Numbered from the stretch's first letter, positions 1 through 9,986 are shown. The stretch is 64,000 nt of DNA from Nocardioides marinus (GCA_019801415.1 JAHVJD010000004.1:124001-188000), one strand, 5' to 3'. Translations and numbers: made by a program. Notes: generated by a model from the sequence alone, not told the origin.

Positions 1-2
1 AT

Positions 3-1289
<1,287 letters not shown>

Positions 1290-1397
1290 ACAAATGAAAA
1301 GAATCCCCCAATACGGGGCTGCCTTTGTCCGCCGCTTGCCGTAATTTCGCCTGAAGAGACAGGTAATCTCCCGGTTGGTGGACAAGAGGAGACGCGA

Positions 1398-2207
1398 GTG
1401 AGGCAGTGGGTTCTGGCGGTTCTGGCAGCGGTGCTGCCAGCCGTGTCTTTGGCGCAGGACAGCCGTCTGCAACGGATGGATACGCTGGATGCAGGCCGCA
1501 AGTGGGAAGCCGTCGGGCGGCTGGATGTCAATGGCGAAGGTTTTTGCACTGGCGCGCTGATCGCGCCCGATCTGGTGCTCACGGCGGCGCATTGCCTTTA
1601 CGACAGCCGCACCAAGGAACGGATCGACCCCTCGACGATCGAATTTCTCGCAGGGTGGCGCAACGGTCGCGCCTCGGCGTACCGCTCGGTGCGCCGGGCG
1701 GTCGAGCATCCTTCCTACGTGTTTGACGGTGCCCTGTCGACGGATCGCGTGCGTAATGACCTGGCACTGCTGCAATTGCAACGCCCGATTCGGAACACCA
1801 CCGTCACCCCTTTTGAAACCGATGCCCGCCCGCGCAAGGGGGCCCGGATCGGCGTGGTGTCCTATGCCCACGACCGCTCGGAAGCGCCCTCCCTGCAAGA
1901 GGTCTGCGCGGTGATGGCGCGGCAGGAGGGGGTGTTGGTGATGTCCTGTGATGTGGACTTTGGCTCCTCCGGGGCGCCGGTGTTTTCCTTTGACGGGGAT
2001 AAGCCGCGGATCGTTTCGGTGGTGTCGGCCAAGGCCGAGGTCAGTGGCAAGCGGGTCTCGCTTGGCTCTGCGCTGGCGGAGGAGCTGGCCCTGTTGCAGG
2101 CGCAGTTGACCGGCGTTGCCACCAGCAGCCGCATGCCGCCCGGCGTCGGTCGGGTACGGGTCGGTGAGGGGCGTGGCACCTCCGGCGCCAAGTTCATCCG
2201 GCAATGA
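1398..2207 (+). CDS. secreted trypsin-like serine protease, first of a tandem pair
   Basis: A 269-residue S1-family peptidase, probably periplasmic or secreted. It begins with GTG preceded by an AAGAGGAGA ribosome site. Residues 1-19 form a Sec signal peptide ending at an SLA-Q junction. The triad is visible: H65 in LTAAHC, D121 in RNDLALLQL and S191 in GSSGAPV. C50/C66 and C170/C184 could form disulfides. The C-terminal tail (GRVRVGEGRGTSGAKFIR) is not part of the protease fold and recurs in the next gene. The stop overlaps the downstream start by four bases, so the two are probably translated together. Substrate unknown. Confidence 0.9.
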   Translation: MRQWVLAVLAAVLPAVSLAQDSRLQRMDTLDAGRKWEAVGRLDVNGEGFCTGALIAPDLVLTAAHCLYDSRTKERIDPSTIEFLAGWRNGRASAYRSVRRAVEHPSYVFDGALSTDRVRNDLALLQLQRPIRNTTVTPFETDARPRKGARIGVVSYAHDRSEAPSLQEVCAVMARQEGVLVMSCDVDFGSSGAPVFSFDGDKPRIVSVVSAKAEVSGKRVSLGSALAEELALLQAQLTGVATSSRMPPGVGRVRVGEGRGTSGAKFIRQ

Positions 2208-3022
2208 GCTGGCGGGGGCTGATCCTGGCGCTTGTCGCCTGCGGCGTCAGCGCGGCAGCGATGGCCCAAGACACCGGCCTGCGGCGATTGACAGACCGCG
2301 AGGATGTGTTGGGCTGGGAAGCCGTGGGGCGGCTGGAGCTGAAGGGGCAGGGCTTTTGCACCGGGACCCTGATTGCGCCGGAACTGGTGCTGACCGCGGC
2401 GCATTGCGTTTACGGGCGCGACGGGATGCTGCGACCGGCAGAGCAGATCGTCTTTCGCGCCGGGCTGCGCGACGGTGTGGCCATTGCCGAGCGGCAGGCG
2501 TTGCAGATCGCCGCGCATCCGGGGTTTGACCCACATCGTCGGTTGGACATGAACAACATTCGCCACGATGTTGCGTTGATCCGTCTGGCGCGGCCCATTC
2601 ACAGCCACGAGGCCGACGCCTTTGCGCTGCATGCGGCGCGTGACTATGGCCAGGACATATCCGTTACCTCCTATGGCATGGGGCGGGCCAAAGCGCCGTC
2701 ACGGCAGCGTCACTGCAACCTTCTGGGGGAGCAGAACGACGTGATGGTGATCGATTGCAACGTGACCTTCGGGTCGTCTGGTGCGCCGGTGTTCTCGCAG
2801 GTGGGCGGGCGGGGACGCATCCTGGCGCTGGTTTCGGGCGGCGGCAGCTACAATGGCCGAAAGGTTGCCTTTGGCATGAAGCTGCCAGAGCGCGTCGCGG
2901 AATTGAAGGCGCAGCTGCGCCGCAACCCGGTGGCGCCGCCAGGCCCACGGATCAAGCGTATCCGGGTCGGCAATGGAAGTTCATCCGCGGGCGGCGCAAA
3001 ATTTGTCCGCCCCGAAGGCTGA
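2204..3022 (+). CDS. secreted trypsin-like serine protease, second of a tandem pair
   Basis: A 272-residue S1 peptidase and clear paralogue of the gene it overlaps by four bases. The signal peptide covers about residues 1-21 (LVACGVSAAAMAQD). The triad lies in LTAAHC, RHDVALIRL and GSSGAPV. The two proteins align over their whole length, including a conserved tail (KRIRVGNGSSSAGGAKFVR). This looks like tandem duplication followed by divergence, with both copies still catalytically intact. No cognate inhibitor or substrate gene is adjacent. The downstream hsp20 gene has its own promoter, so this operon probably ends here, although no strong terminator is visible. Confidence 0.9.
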   Translation: MSWRGLILALVACGVSAAAMAQDTGLRRLTDREDVLGWEAVGRLELKGQGFCTGTLIAPELVLTAAHCVYGRDGMLRPAEQIVFRAGLRDGVAIAERQALQIAAHPGFDPHRRLDMNNIRHDVALIRLARPIHSHEADAFALHAARDYGQDISVTSYGMGRAKAPSRQRHCNLLGEQNDVMVIDCNVTFGSSGAPVFSQVGGRGRILALVSGGGSYNGRKVAFGMKLPERVAELKAQLRRNPVAPPGPRIKRIRVGNGSSSAGGAKFVRPEG

Positions 3023-3029
3023 CAGCCCT

Positions 3030-3057
3030 CTTGAACCCCTCTTCTGCTTTCCTATCT
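3030..3057 (+). promoter_or_regulatory. sigma-32 (RpoH)-type heat-shock promoter of hsp20
   Basis: CTTGAA at 3030-3035 is followed after 14 bases by TCCTATCT at 3050-3057. This matches the RpoH consensus (CTTGAA, 13-17 bases, CCCCATNT) at every -35 position and six of seven defined -10 positions. Transcription would start near 3064 and give a leader of roughly 90 nt ahead of the hsp20 start. The position, directly upstream of a small heat-shock gene, supports the assignment. Confidence 0.6.
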
Positions 3058-3067
3058 CAGCATTGTC

Positions 3068-3156
3068 GGGGCCGCCGCTGATCGGGGCCCGGACGTGACC
3101 CGCCTGTCCCAAAAGGGAAGGCACCCTTGAAATCGCTCAACTTATGAGGATGACAC
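3068..3156 (+). promoter_or_regulatory. ROSE-like RNA thermometer in the hsp20 leader
   Basis: The leader can fold into three successive hairpins. The first pairs GGGCC (3068-3072) with GGCCC (3086-3090). The second pairs GCCT-g-TCCC (3102-3110) with GGGAAGGC (3115-3122) around an AAAA loop. The last pairs ATC-g-CTCA (3132-3139) with TGAGGAT (3145-3151). In the last hairpin UCGCU faces the Shine-Dalgarno AGGA (3147-3150) with one bulged G. That is the hallmark UYGCU/AGGA arrangement of ROSE elements, which control small heat-shock genes in alphaproteobacteria. Melting on heating would free the ribosome site six bases before the ATG. The fold was worked out by hand. Confidence 0.6.
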
Positions 3157-3624
3157 ATGCGTACCTTCGATTTTACCCCGCTGCACCGGGCCACCATCGG
3201 CTTTGACCAGATCGCAAATCTGATGGACCGCGCCTTGAGCGCCGATTCCACCCAGTCCAGCTACCCGCCCTACAACATCGAAAAGACCGATGCCGACAGC
3301 TATCGCATTTCGGTGGCCGTTGCCGGTTTCTCCGAAGACGACCTGAGCGTCGAGGTCAAGGAAAACGCGCTGGTTGTTTCGGCCAAGAAGGCTGACACGG
3401 ACGACGAAGAGCGGACGTTCCTGCACCGTGGCATTGCCACCCGTGCCTTCGAGCGTCGCTTCACCCTTGCCGACCACGTGCGGGTGACAGGCGCCACCCA
3501 TGAAAACGGCATGCTGCATATCGACCTGTATCGCGAGGTGCCCGAAGCACTGAAACCGCGGCGGATCGAAATTGCCTCGTCCCGTACCAAGCATCCCGAG
3601 ATCGAGGCCAAATCGGTCAACTGA
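3157..3624 (+). CDS. small heat-shock protein, Hsp20/IbpA family
   Basis: A 155-residue ATP-independent holdase that binds unfolding proteins in the cytoplasm. The alpha-crystallin domain spans about residues 33-130. It contains YNIEKTDADSYRISVAVAGF, the ENALVVSAKK strand and the HRGIATRAFERRFTLADHV segment with the usual A-x-x-x-n-G-m-L end (HENGMLHIDLYREVPE). Length and charge are typical of IbpA-type proteins. The start is fixed by AGGA six bases upstream, inside the thermometer hairpin. A sigma-32-like promoter precedes it and a strong hairpin terminator follows, so it is a single-gene heat-shock unit. Confidence 0.95.
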   Translation: MRTFDFTPLHRATIGFDQIANLMDRALSADSTQSSYPPYNIEKTDADSYRISVAVAGFSEDDLSVEVKENALVVSAKKADTDDEERTFLHRGIATRAFERRFTLADHVRVTGATHENGMLHIDLYREVPEALKPRRIEIASSRTKHPEIEAKSVN

Positions 3625-3643
3625 TCCGGTCGATGCATCACGG

Positions 3644-3673
3644 AAAAGCCCGCCAGAGATGGCGGGCTTTTTT
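3644..3673. terminator. Rho-independent terminator after hsp20, possibly bidirectional
   Basis: AAAAGCCCGCC (3644-3654) and GGCGGGCTTTT (3661-3671) form an 11-bp stem with a six-base loop, followed by further T residues. It lies between the convergent hsp20 and phytase-like genes. The A-run on the left arm becomes a T-run for the minus-strand gene, so it may serve both. Confidence 0.85.
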
Positions 3674-3697
3674 GCTTTTGGCGGTTCCTGCGCGGGC

Positions 3698-5881
3698 TTA
3701 GCTGGGCTGGCCCGCCGTGCCGATGGAAAAGAACATGGTCTCGCCCGAGCTGTCATCGACGCCGTCATTGTCGGTGGAGACATAGATCTCGCCCGAGGGC
3801 AGGATCGCCAGGCCTTCGACCTTGTCCAGCACATAGCCGCCGGTTGATTTCAGATCCGGCAGCAGATCGCGCACCAGCTCCTTGGTGACCACGGGCAGCT
3901 CGCCGCCCAGCGGCGCGGGCACCATCTCCGACAACGGGATGCGGTAGACCTTCTTGGTCACGGCGCGTATGTCATGCTGGTTGTCGCGTTCCACCACATA
4001 AGCATAGCCGTCATGGGCGGCGATTTCCGACAGGCCGACCCAGCCGGTCTGCGGCTCTGCCTTCTGGTAATGCACCGCGCCCCATTCCTTGGTGTCGAGA
4101 TTGTAGGCGACCAGTTTGACGTGGTTCTTCGGATCATCCTTCCATTCGCGCTGGACGGCCATCCACAGGGTGTTGCCGACCTTGGTGATGCCCTCGAAGC
4201 CAAAGCGCTTCTCAACCGCCTGCAGTTCCGGCGGCAGGGCGATTTCGCCCGATTTCGCCTTGATCAGGCCGTTTGCGTCCACGTGGTAGATCGCATGCGG
4301 GACAAGCCGGTCGCTGCGCCCCTCCGAGGCCACGTAGAAACCGCCTTCGCCATCAAGGGTGATGCCTTCCAGGTCCAGTTTCTGCGCCGGGTTGCCGTCG
4401 GCGCGGTGGATGCGGATCACGTCGACAATGCGGGCCGGGGTCTGGCTGGGATCAATTTTGAAGATCGAGGGCTGGAAGCCGTAGAAGCTGTCGTTCACCG
4501 CCCAGATCATGCCGTCCTGATCCGCCACCATGCCGGAGATCGCGCCCCAGCCGATCAGCTCGTCCGCGCCGGCGGAGGTCAGATGCGGATAGGCGGCCGG
4601 TGCGTTTTGCAGCTCGAACAGGCTGACATGCGCCCGCGCGCCGCCGTCCTCGATCAGGTCCTTTTCATTGGCCGAAACCAGCAGGTTGCGCTCGGGGATC
4701 ACCGCGTAGCCTTCGGGACCGACGCCGGAGGGGAGCAGCTGCTTCAGCACCGGTGCGGCGGGATCGCTCACGTCATAGACGCCGACGACCGAGGCACGCT
4801 CGGCGCCGACAAACACATAGGGCGCGCCGCCAAATTTGCCGAAGGTAACCGATTCCGGCTCCACGCCCTTGGCGTCCGAGCGTTTGTCCGGGTAATGGCC
4901 GATCTGCACGATGGCATGTTCAAAGCTGGTGCCGCTGTCGTAGACCACGGTGCCGTCCTTGCGGAAGATCGTCCAACCGCGCGAGCCGCCCTGGTAGTCG
5001 CCTTCATTGGCGGTGGCGAAATGGTCGTCATCGATCCAGGCAACCGCATCGGGCTCGCGCAGGCGGCCCTTCTGGCTCTCGTCAAAGATCAGCGCGCCGC
5101 GCTCGTCCGTGGCGTCGATGCCCTCCAGGTCCACCGCCCCGGCGGAGAAATGGCTGACCACGCTGCCATCGCGCGCGACCACGACGATGTGGTTGTTTTC
5201 CTGCAGGGTGACGACCGTCTCGCCAAGGCCGTTGATCGAGACATATTCCGGCTCCGGGTCGGAACCGGCAATCTCGGCCAGCCCGGTCAGGCCGACCACC
5301 TTCATCGACGCGCAGTCGAGGCTGTCCTCGGTCAGATCCAGCATCACCAGATTGCCCGCAGGCATCTGCGGGATCTGGCCGCCGTTCAGATCCTCGTCGC
5401 GCTCATTCTCGATCGCCACGGCGATAAAGCTGCCGTCCGGCGCCTGTGCCACGCTGTCCGGCTGGCCGCCCAGATCGCAGCTGCCCAGCGTGTCGCCGCT
5501 GGCGATGTCGATGGCCATCAGCATTCCCGACGGCGCGGTATAGCTTTCCGATGTGTTTACCCCGACGAATGCGGTCTGGCCCTTGATGGCAACCGAGGTC
5601 GGCTCTCCCGGCAGGGCGATGTTGCCCAGCGGCTTGGGATTGGCGGGATCGGTGATGTCGATGCGGCCCAGTGCCTTCAGCGGGCTGTCGGTATAGGCCA
5701 GCGTCAGCCCGTCCGCGGTGGCGGCGATGATCTCGGGCGAGGTCTCGCGGCTGGTGTCTTCGCCAGCGGCCATGTTGGCGACCACGGGGAAAGAGGCGAT
5801 ACGGTTGAAATTCATCTCGGCCAAGGCCTGACCGGCGCTCAGGGCGAGGGCGGAGGTCAGGCAGATCATGCGCAGCGGCAT
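3698..5881 (-). CDS. secreted beta-propeller / phytase-like esterase domain protein
   Basis: A 727-residue exported protein. The chosen ATG (5881) follows GGGAGA at good spacing and starts a clean signal peptide (MPLRMICLTSALALSAGQALA). An alternative start 18 bases upstream is less likely. The N-terminal 430 residues or so carry repeated propeller-like strands (for example IDITDPANPKPLGNIALPG and YDVSDPAAPVLKQLL), as in choice-of-anchor-I/YncE-like proteins. The C-terminal 300 residues resemble the 'esterase-like activity of phytase' domain (DLEGITLDGEGGFYVASEG, FEGITKVGNTLWMAVQRE). Many acidic residues suggest calcium binding. A role in phosphate or ester scavenging is an inference from family names only. 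Confidence 0.8.
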   Translation of the reverse strand: MPLRMICLTSALALSAGQALAEMNFNRIASFPVVANMAAGEDTSRETSPEIIAATADGLTLAYTDSPLKALGRIDITDPANPKPLGNIALPGEPTSVAIKGQTAFVGVNTSESYTAPSGMLMAIDIASGDTLGSCDLGGQPDSVAQAPDGSFIAVAIENERDEDLNGGQIPQMPAGNLVMLDLTEDSLDCASMKVVGLTGLAEIAGSDPEPEYVSINGLGETVVTLQENNHIVVVARDGSVVSHFSAGAVDLEGIDATDERGALIFDESQKGRLREPDAVAWIDDDHFATANEGDYQGGSRGWTIFRKDGTVVYDSGTSFEHAIVQIGHYPDKRSDAKGVEPESVTFGKFGGAPYVFVGAERASVVGVYDVSDPAAPVLKQLLPSGVGPEGYAVIPERNLLVSANEKDLIEDGGARAHVSLFELQNAPAAYPHLTSAGADELIGWGAISGMVADQDGMIWAVNDSFYGFQPSIFKIDPSQTPARIVDVIRIHRADGNPAQKLDLEGITLDGEGGFYVASEGRSDRLVPHAIYHVDANGLIKAKSGEIALPPELQAVEKRFGFEGITKVGNTLWMAVQREWKDDPKNHVKLVAYNLDTKEWGAVHYQKAEPQTGWVGLSEIAAHDGYAYVVERDNQHDIRAVTKKVYRIPLSEMVPAPLGGELPVVTKELVRDLLPDLKSTGGYVLDKVEGLAILPSGEIYVSTDNDGVDDSSGETMFFSIGTAGQPS

Positions 5882-6007
5882 CGGGTGTCTCCCAGTCAAA
5901 ATTGATGGGCGGAACAGACCCGCTGCGCGTCACAGGCGCATGACGGCGGCGTTGCGGTTTTATGACACCGGGGGCAGTGCCGTGGCCCGCCCCCCGTGCA
6001 AGCGCGG

Positions 6008-7480
6008 TCAGACCGACATGCAGATGTATTTCATCTCCAGGTAGTCCTCGATGCCGTGGTGGCTGCCTTCGCGGCCGAGGCCTGACTGTTTCACGCCGCC
6101 AAACGGCGCCAACTCGGTCGAGATGATGCCGGTGTTGACCCCGACGATCCCGTATTCCAGCGCTTCCGCCACCTTGTAAACGCGGCTCAGATCCTTGGCA
6201 TAGAAGTACGACGCAAGGCCGAAGATGGTGTCATTCGCCATCGCGATCACCTCGTCCTCGTCCTCGAACTTGAACAGGGGTGCCATCGGGCCGAAGGTCT
6301 CATCCGTGGCGAAAACCATGTCGGTGGTCGCGCCGGTGATGATCGTGGGCTCAAAGAAGGTGCCGCCCAGCTCGGACGGGTTGCCGCCGAGGATCACCTC
6401 TGCGCCCTTTTCCTTGGCGTCGGCAATATGGGCCTGCACCTTTTCCACCGCTTTCTGGTTGATCAGCGGGCCGAATTGCACGCCCTCTTTCAGCCCGTCG
6501 CCAACGGTCATCTTCTCGACCGCGGCCTTCAGCTTGGCGGCGAATTCGTCATAGACCCCGGCCTGCACGTAGATCCGGTTGGCGCAGACGCAGGTCTGGC
6601 CGTTGTTGCGGAACTTACACATGATCGCGCCCTCGACCGCGGCGTCCAGATCGGCATCGTCAAACACGATGAAAGGCGCGTTGCCGCCCAGCTCCATCGA
6701 GCATTTCATGACAGTGTCCGCCGCTTGCCGCATCAGGATGCGGCCGACCTCGGTGGAGCCGGTGAACGTCAGCTTGCGCACCGCGCCGTTCTCGCAGAAT
6801 TCCTTGCCGATTTCCGACGCGTTGGAGGAGGGCACCACGTTGAACACGCCTGCGGGAATGCCCGCGCGGTCCGCCAGAACCGCCAGAGCGGTGGCCGACA
6901 GCGGCGTCAGCTCCGCCGGGCGCGCCACAAAGGAACAGCCCGCTGCCAGCGCCGGACCCGCCTTGCGGGTGATCATCGCGTTGGGGAAGTTCCAGGGCGT
7001 GATCGAGGCGGCAACCCCGATGGGCTGCTTCAGCACGGTGATGCGCTTGTCGCGCTGGTGGCCGGGGATGGTCTCGCCGTATACGCGCTTGGCCTCTTCG
7101 GCGAAGAATTCGATGAAGGAGGCACCATAGGCGATTTCGCCGCGCGCCTCGGCCAGCGGCTTGCCCATCTCGGCGGTCAGGATCACCGCCAGGTCTTCCT
7201 GGTTCTCCATCATCAGGTCGAACCACTTGCGCAGCACGCCAGCGCGCTCCTTGCCGGTCCATTTGGCCCAGTCCTTCTGCGCGGCTTCGGCCTGGGCGAT
7301 GGCGCCGGCCACCGCGGCGCGGTCCAGATCGGCCACCTGCGCGATCACGTCGCCGCGGGCGGGGTTGGTCACGTCAAAGGTGCTGCCGCCCTCGACGAAC
7401 TTGCCGCCGACATAGGCGCGGGTTTCCAGCAGGCTGGGATCGTTCAGCAGGGATTTCAGGTCAGTGGTTGCGTCAAGCAT
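6008..7480 (-). CDS. gabD: NAD(P)+-dependent succinate-semialdehyde dehydrogenase
   Basis: A 490-residue class I aldehyde dehydrogenase that oxidises succinate semialdehyde to succinate, the last step of 4-aminobutyrate degradation. The start at 7480 has GGGAGG seven bases upstream. Visible motifs include the cofactor loop TPWNFPNAMI (161-170), FTGSTEVG (239-246), the general base E263 in MELGGNAPF, and the nucleophile C297 in GQTCVCANR. The neighbouring C299 matches the redox cysteine pair known from E. coli GabD. The C terminus has FGGVKQSGLGREGSHHG, a strong SSADH signature. No gabT is adjacent, so the gene may serve several routes that yield semialdehydes. Confidence 0.93.
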   Translation of the reverse strand: MLDATTDLKSLLNDPSLLETRAYVGGKFVEGGSTFDVTNPARGDVIAQVADLDRAAVAGAIAQAEAAQKDWAKWTGKERAGVLRKWFDLMMENQEDLAVILTAEMGKPLAEARGEIAYGASFIEFFAEEAKRVYGETIPGHQRDKRITVLKQPIGVAASITPWNFPNAMITRKAGPALAAGCSFVARPAELTPLSATALAVLADRAGIPAGVFNVVPSSNASEIGKEFCENGAVRKLTFTGSTEVGRILMRQAADTVMKCSMELGGNAPFIVFDDADLDAAVEGAIMCKFRNNGQTCVCANRIYVQAGVYDEFAAKLKAAVEKMTVGDGLKEGVQFGPLINQKAVEKVQAHIADAKEKGAEVILGGNPSELGGTFFEPTIITGATTDMVFATDETFGPMAPLFKFEDEDEVIAMANDTIFGLASYFYAKDLSRVYKVAEALEYGIVGVNTGIISTELAPFGGVKQSGLGREGSHHGIEDYLEMKYICMSV

Positions 7481-7662
7481 GGCAGGCCTCCCGGGTTTCT
7501 GTGTCGCTGGAATGCAAATCAGCTGCGCCCAGTTATGTCCAGAAGGAACCATAAGTCCAGATTTTGATCAAATGATGGGCGCGCGAAAACCATGCGGAAT
7601 TTGACACGGGCTGTGCGACACTGTCAGGTAGCCGCAAATAAAAACTTCAGGGGAGACCGGGC

Positions 7663-8448
7663 ATGGAATTGGATGATGCCTATGCCAATGGCGCGTATAT
7701 CGAAAATGCGGCGGACTACCCGCCACGCTGGGCGGCGTCGGCCGAGGATTTCCGCAACAGCCTGCATGAACGGGCCCGGCTGGACATAGCCTATGGCGAA
7801 GGCGAGCGGCACAAGTTCGACCTGTTCCTGCCCGAGGGGACGCCGAAGGGGCTGCTCATCTTTGTGCATGGAGGCTATTGGCTGGCCTTCGACAAAAGCA
7901 GCTGGTCGCATCTGGCCCGCGGCGCGCTGAAGCACGGCTGGGCGGTGGCGATGCCGTCCTATGACCTGTGCCCGTCGGTGCGGATTGCCGACATCACCCG
8001 CCAGATTGCTGCTGCAGTGACCCGCATCGCGGCTGAGGTCGAGGGGCCAATCGCCCTGGCCGGGCATTCCGCCGGCGGCCATCTGGTGGCGCGGATGCTG
8101 GACAAGACGCTGCTGCCAGCGGAGGTGGGCACGCGGATCAAGACGGTGATCCCGATTTCGCCGTTGTCCGACCTGCGCCCCCTGCTGCGCACCTCGATGA
8201 ACCAGAAGTTCAAGATGGATTCCGCTTCGGCGATCGCGGAAAGCCCGGTGGAGATGCAGGACCGCTACTCGGCGGAGGTCACCGTCTGGGTCGGCGGCGA
8301 GGAACGGCCTGCGTTTCTGGACCAGGCGATCTGGCTGGTTGAGGCCTGGGAGGCGGATCACGTCATCGCCTTTGGCAAGCATCATTTCAACGTGATCGAG
8401 CCGCTGGCGGACCCCGAAAGCGATCTGGTGGCGCTGATCGTGAACTGA
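7663..8448 (+). CDS. alpha/beta hydrolase, kynurenine formamidase-like
   Basis: A 261-residue single-domain alpha/beta hydrolase. FVHGGYW at about residue 66 forms the oxyanion hole and GHSAGGH holds the nucleophilic serine. A late acidic residue and the histidine in FGKHHFNVIEPL complete the likely triad. The HGGYW motif and overall length resemble BNA7/arylformamidase-type enzymes that hydrolyse N-formylkynurenine, but related hydrolases act on other small esters. No tryptophan-degradation genes are adjacent, so the substrate is open. The ATG has a GGGGAGA ribosome site. It is transcribed divergently from gabD and ends at a hairpin terminator. Confidence 0.8.
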   Translation: MELDDAYANGAYIENAADYPPRWAASAEDFRNSLHERARLDIAYGEGERHKFDLFLPEGTPKGLLIFVHGGYWLAFDKSSWSHLARGALKHGWAVAMPSYDLCPSVRIADITRQIAAAVTRIAAEVEGPIALAGHSAGGHLVARMLDKTLLPAEVGTRIKTVIPISPLSDLRPLLRTSMNQKFKMDSASAIAESPVEMQDRYSAEVTVWVGGEERPAFLDQAIWLVEAWEADHVIAFGKHHFNVIEPLADPESDLVALIVN

Positions 8449-8481
8449 GCCGCCTCCTCTGCCCGTCAGACCGGACAGCAC

Positions 8482-8519
8482 GCGCCCCTCCCTCGCATGG
8501 GGGAGGGCGCTTTTCGTTT
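8482..8519 (+). terminator. Rho-independent terminator after the alpha/beta hydrolase
   Basis: GCGCCCCTCCC and GGGAGGGCGC pair around a short loop with one bulged C (8482-8510). TTTTCGTTT follows. The strong GC stem and T-rich tail fit intrinsic termination. The rest of 8449-8718 holds no convincing gene. It includes the short hairpin next to the creatinase ribosome site discussed in the findings. Confidence 0.7.
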
Positions 8520-8718
8520 CTCGGCGCAGACTGCGGCGCGGACCTTGGCGCAGATCTGCAGAAGCCGTCCGTCTTTTTTCTTGCCAGCCGCGCGATTCCG
8601 CCCCATCTTCGCGGCATGGGCCGGGCGATGGCGTCGCCGCATGGGATTCATGGTGCCCTGACATTCCAAAAACTGTCCTGAACGCCGGGACCTTTCTTGT
8701 AAGAAGGAAGGGTCTGAT

Positions 8719-9927
8719 ATGACTTCACGTCCTGACATGTACCGTTTTCACAATGGCGAAAAGGCGCCGTTGCAGTTTTCCGTTTCGGAGTATGAGGCGC
8801 GCATCGCGGGCCTGCGCAAGATCATGGCGGACGCTGGGGTGACGGCTGCGGTCTTCACCTCGATGCACAACATCTCCTATTACTCGGGCTTCACCTACTG
8901 CGCCTTTGGCCGCCCCTACGGCCTGGTAGTGACCGAGACCGAGGCGGTGACGATCAGTGCCGGCATTGATGCGGGCCAGCCCTGGCGGCGGTCGTTCTGC
9001 GACAACATCACCTATACCGACTGGCAGCGCGACAATTTCTGGCGTGCGATCAAATCGGTCAGCGGTGAAAACGCCGTCGTCGGATACGAGAGCGATCACC
9101 TGACGCTGCTGCAAAAGGACAAGCTGGAGAGCTTCCTGAAACCTTCCAGGCTGGTTGACCTCTACCTGCCGACGATGGAGCAGCGGATGCGCAAGTCGGC
9201 GGCCGAGATCGAGCTGATCCGCGCCGGTGCTGCGGTGGCCGACGTCGGCGGTTTTGCGATCCGAGATGCGGTCAGGGAAGGCGTGCGCGAGATCGACGTG
9301 GCGATGGCCGGGCGCGACGCGATGGAACTGGAAATCGCCAAACGCTTCCCCGATGCGGAATACCGCGACACCTGGGTCTGGTTCCAGTCCGGTATCAACA
9401 CCGATGGGGCGCACAACCCGGTGACGAGCCGCCGCCTGCAGCGCGGCGATATCCTGTCACTGAACACCTTCCCGATGATCTCGGGCTATTACACCGCCCT
9501 GGAGCGGACCATGTTCGTCGGCGAAGTCGACGATGCCAGCCTCGAGATCTGGGAGGCGAATGTGGCGGCGCATGAATATGGCATATCGCTGCTGCAGCCG
9601 GGCGCCAGCTGTGCCGAGATCACCCACAAGATCAACGCCTTCTTCGAAGAACGCGACCTGCTGCAGTACCGCACCTTCGGCTATGGCCACTCCTTTGGTG
9701 TGCTGTCGCACTACTACGGGCGCGAGGCTGGGTTGGAGCTGCGCGAGGACATCGACACGGTGCTGGAGCCGGGCATGGTGATCTCGATGGAGCCGATGCT
9801 GACACTGGCGGAAGGGCAGCCTGGGGCCGGTGGCTATCGGGAGCACGACATCCTGCTGATTCAGGAAGACGGCAACGAGAACATCACCAAGTATCCCTAC
9901 GGCCCGGCGTTCAACGTGGTGGGGTGA
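8719..9927 (+). CDS. creatinase (creatine amidinohydrolase)
   Basis: A 402-residue cytoplasmic pita-bread-fold enzyme hydrolysing creatine to sarcosine and urea. It follows the Pseudomonas creatinase sequence along its length. The N terminus has the HNISYYSGF and FGRPY blocks, the middle has DWQRDN, and the C-terminal half has LQYRTFGYGHSFGVLSHYYG. The catalytic histidine of creatinase (H232) sits at exactly residue 232 here, in GINTDGAHNPVT. Unlike metallopeptidases of the M24 family, creatinases do not keep a functional metal site. The start follows AAGGAAGGG. No urease, creatininase or sarcosine oxidase gene is adjacent; gbcAB, which also leads toward sarcosine, lies 5 kb downstream. Confidence 0.92.
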   Translation: MTSRPDMYRFHNGEKAPLQFSVSEYEARIAGLRKIMADAGVTAAVFTSMHNISYYSGFTYCAFGRPYGLVVTETEAVTISAGIDAGQPWRRSFCDNITYTDWQRDNFWRAIKSVSGENAVVGYESDHLTLLQKDKLESFLKPSRLVDLYLPTMEQRMRKSAAEIELIRAGAAVADVGGFAIRDAVREGVREIDVAMAGRDAMELEIAKRFPDAEYRDTWVWFQSGINTDGAHNPVTSRRLQRGDILSLNTFPMISGYYTALERTMFVGEVDDASLEIWEANVAAHEYGISLLQPGASCAEITHKINAFFEERDLLQYRTFGYGHSFGVLSHYYGREAGLELREDIDTVLEPGMVISMEPMLTLAEGQPGAGGYREHDILLIQEDGNENITKYPYGPAFNVVG

Positions 9928-9986
9928 TGGCTGCGTACGGTCAAGGGCAGGGGGACGCGTCCCCCTGCGGCTGCGCGAAAATGCAC

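Noticed and set aside
3974-5905. 643-codon plus-strand open frame opposite the phytase-like gene
   Set aside because: It is antisense to a gene with signal peptide and ribosome site; its composition (His/Arg/Gly/Asp-rich, no domains) is typical of a mirror frame in GC-rich DNA.
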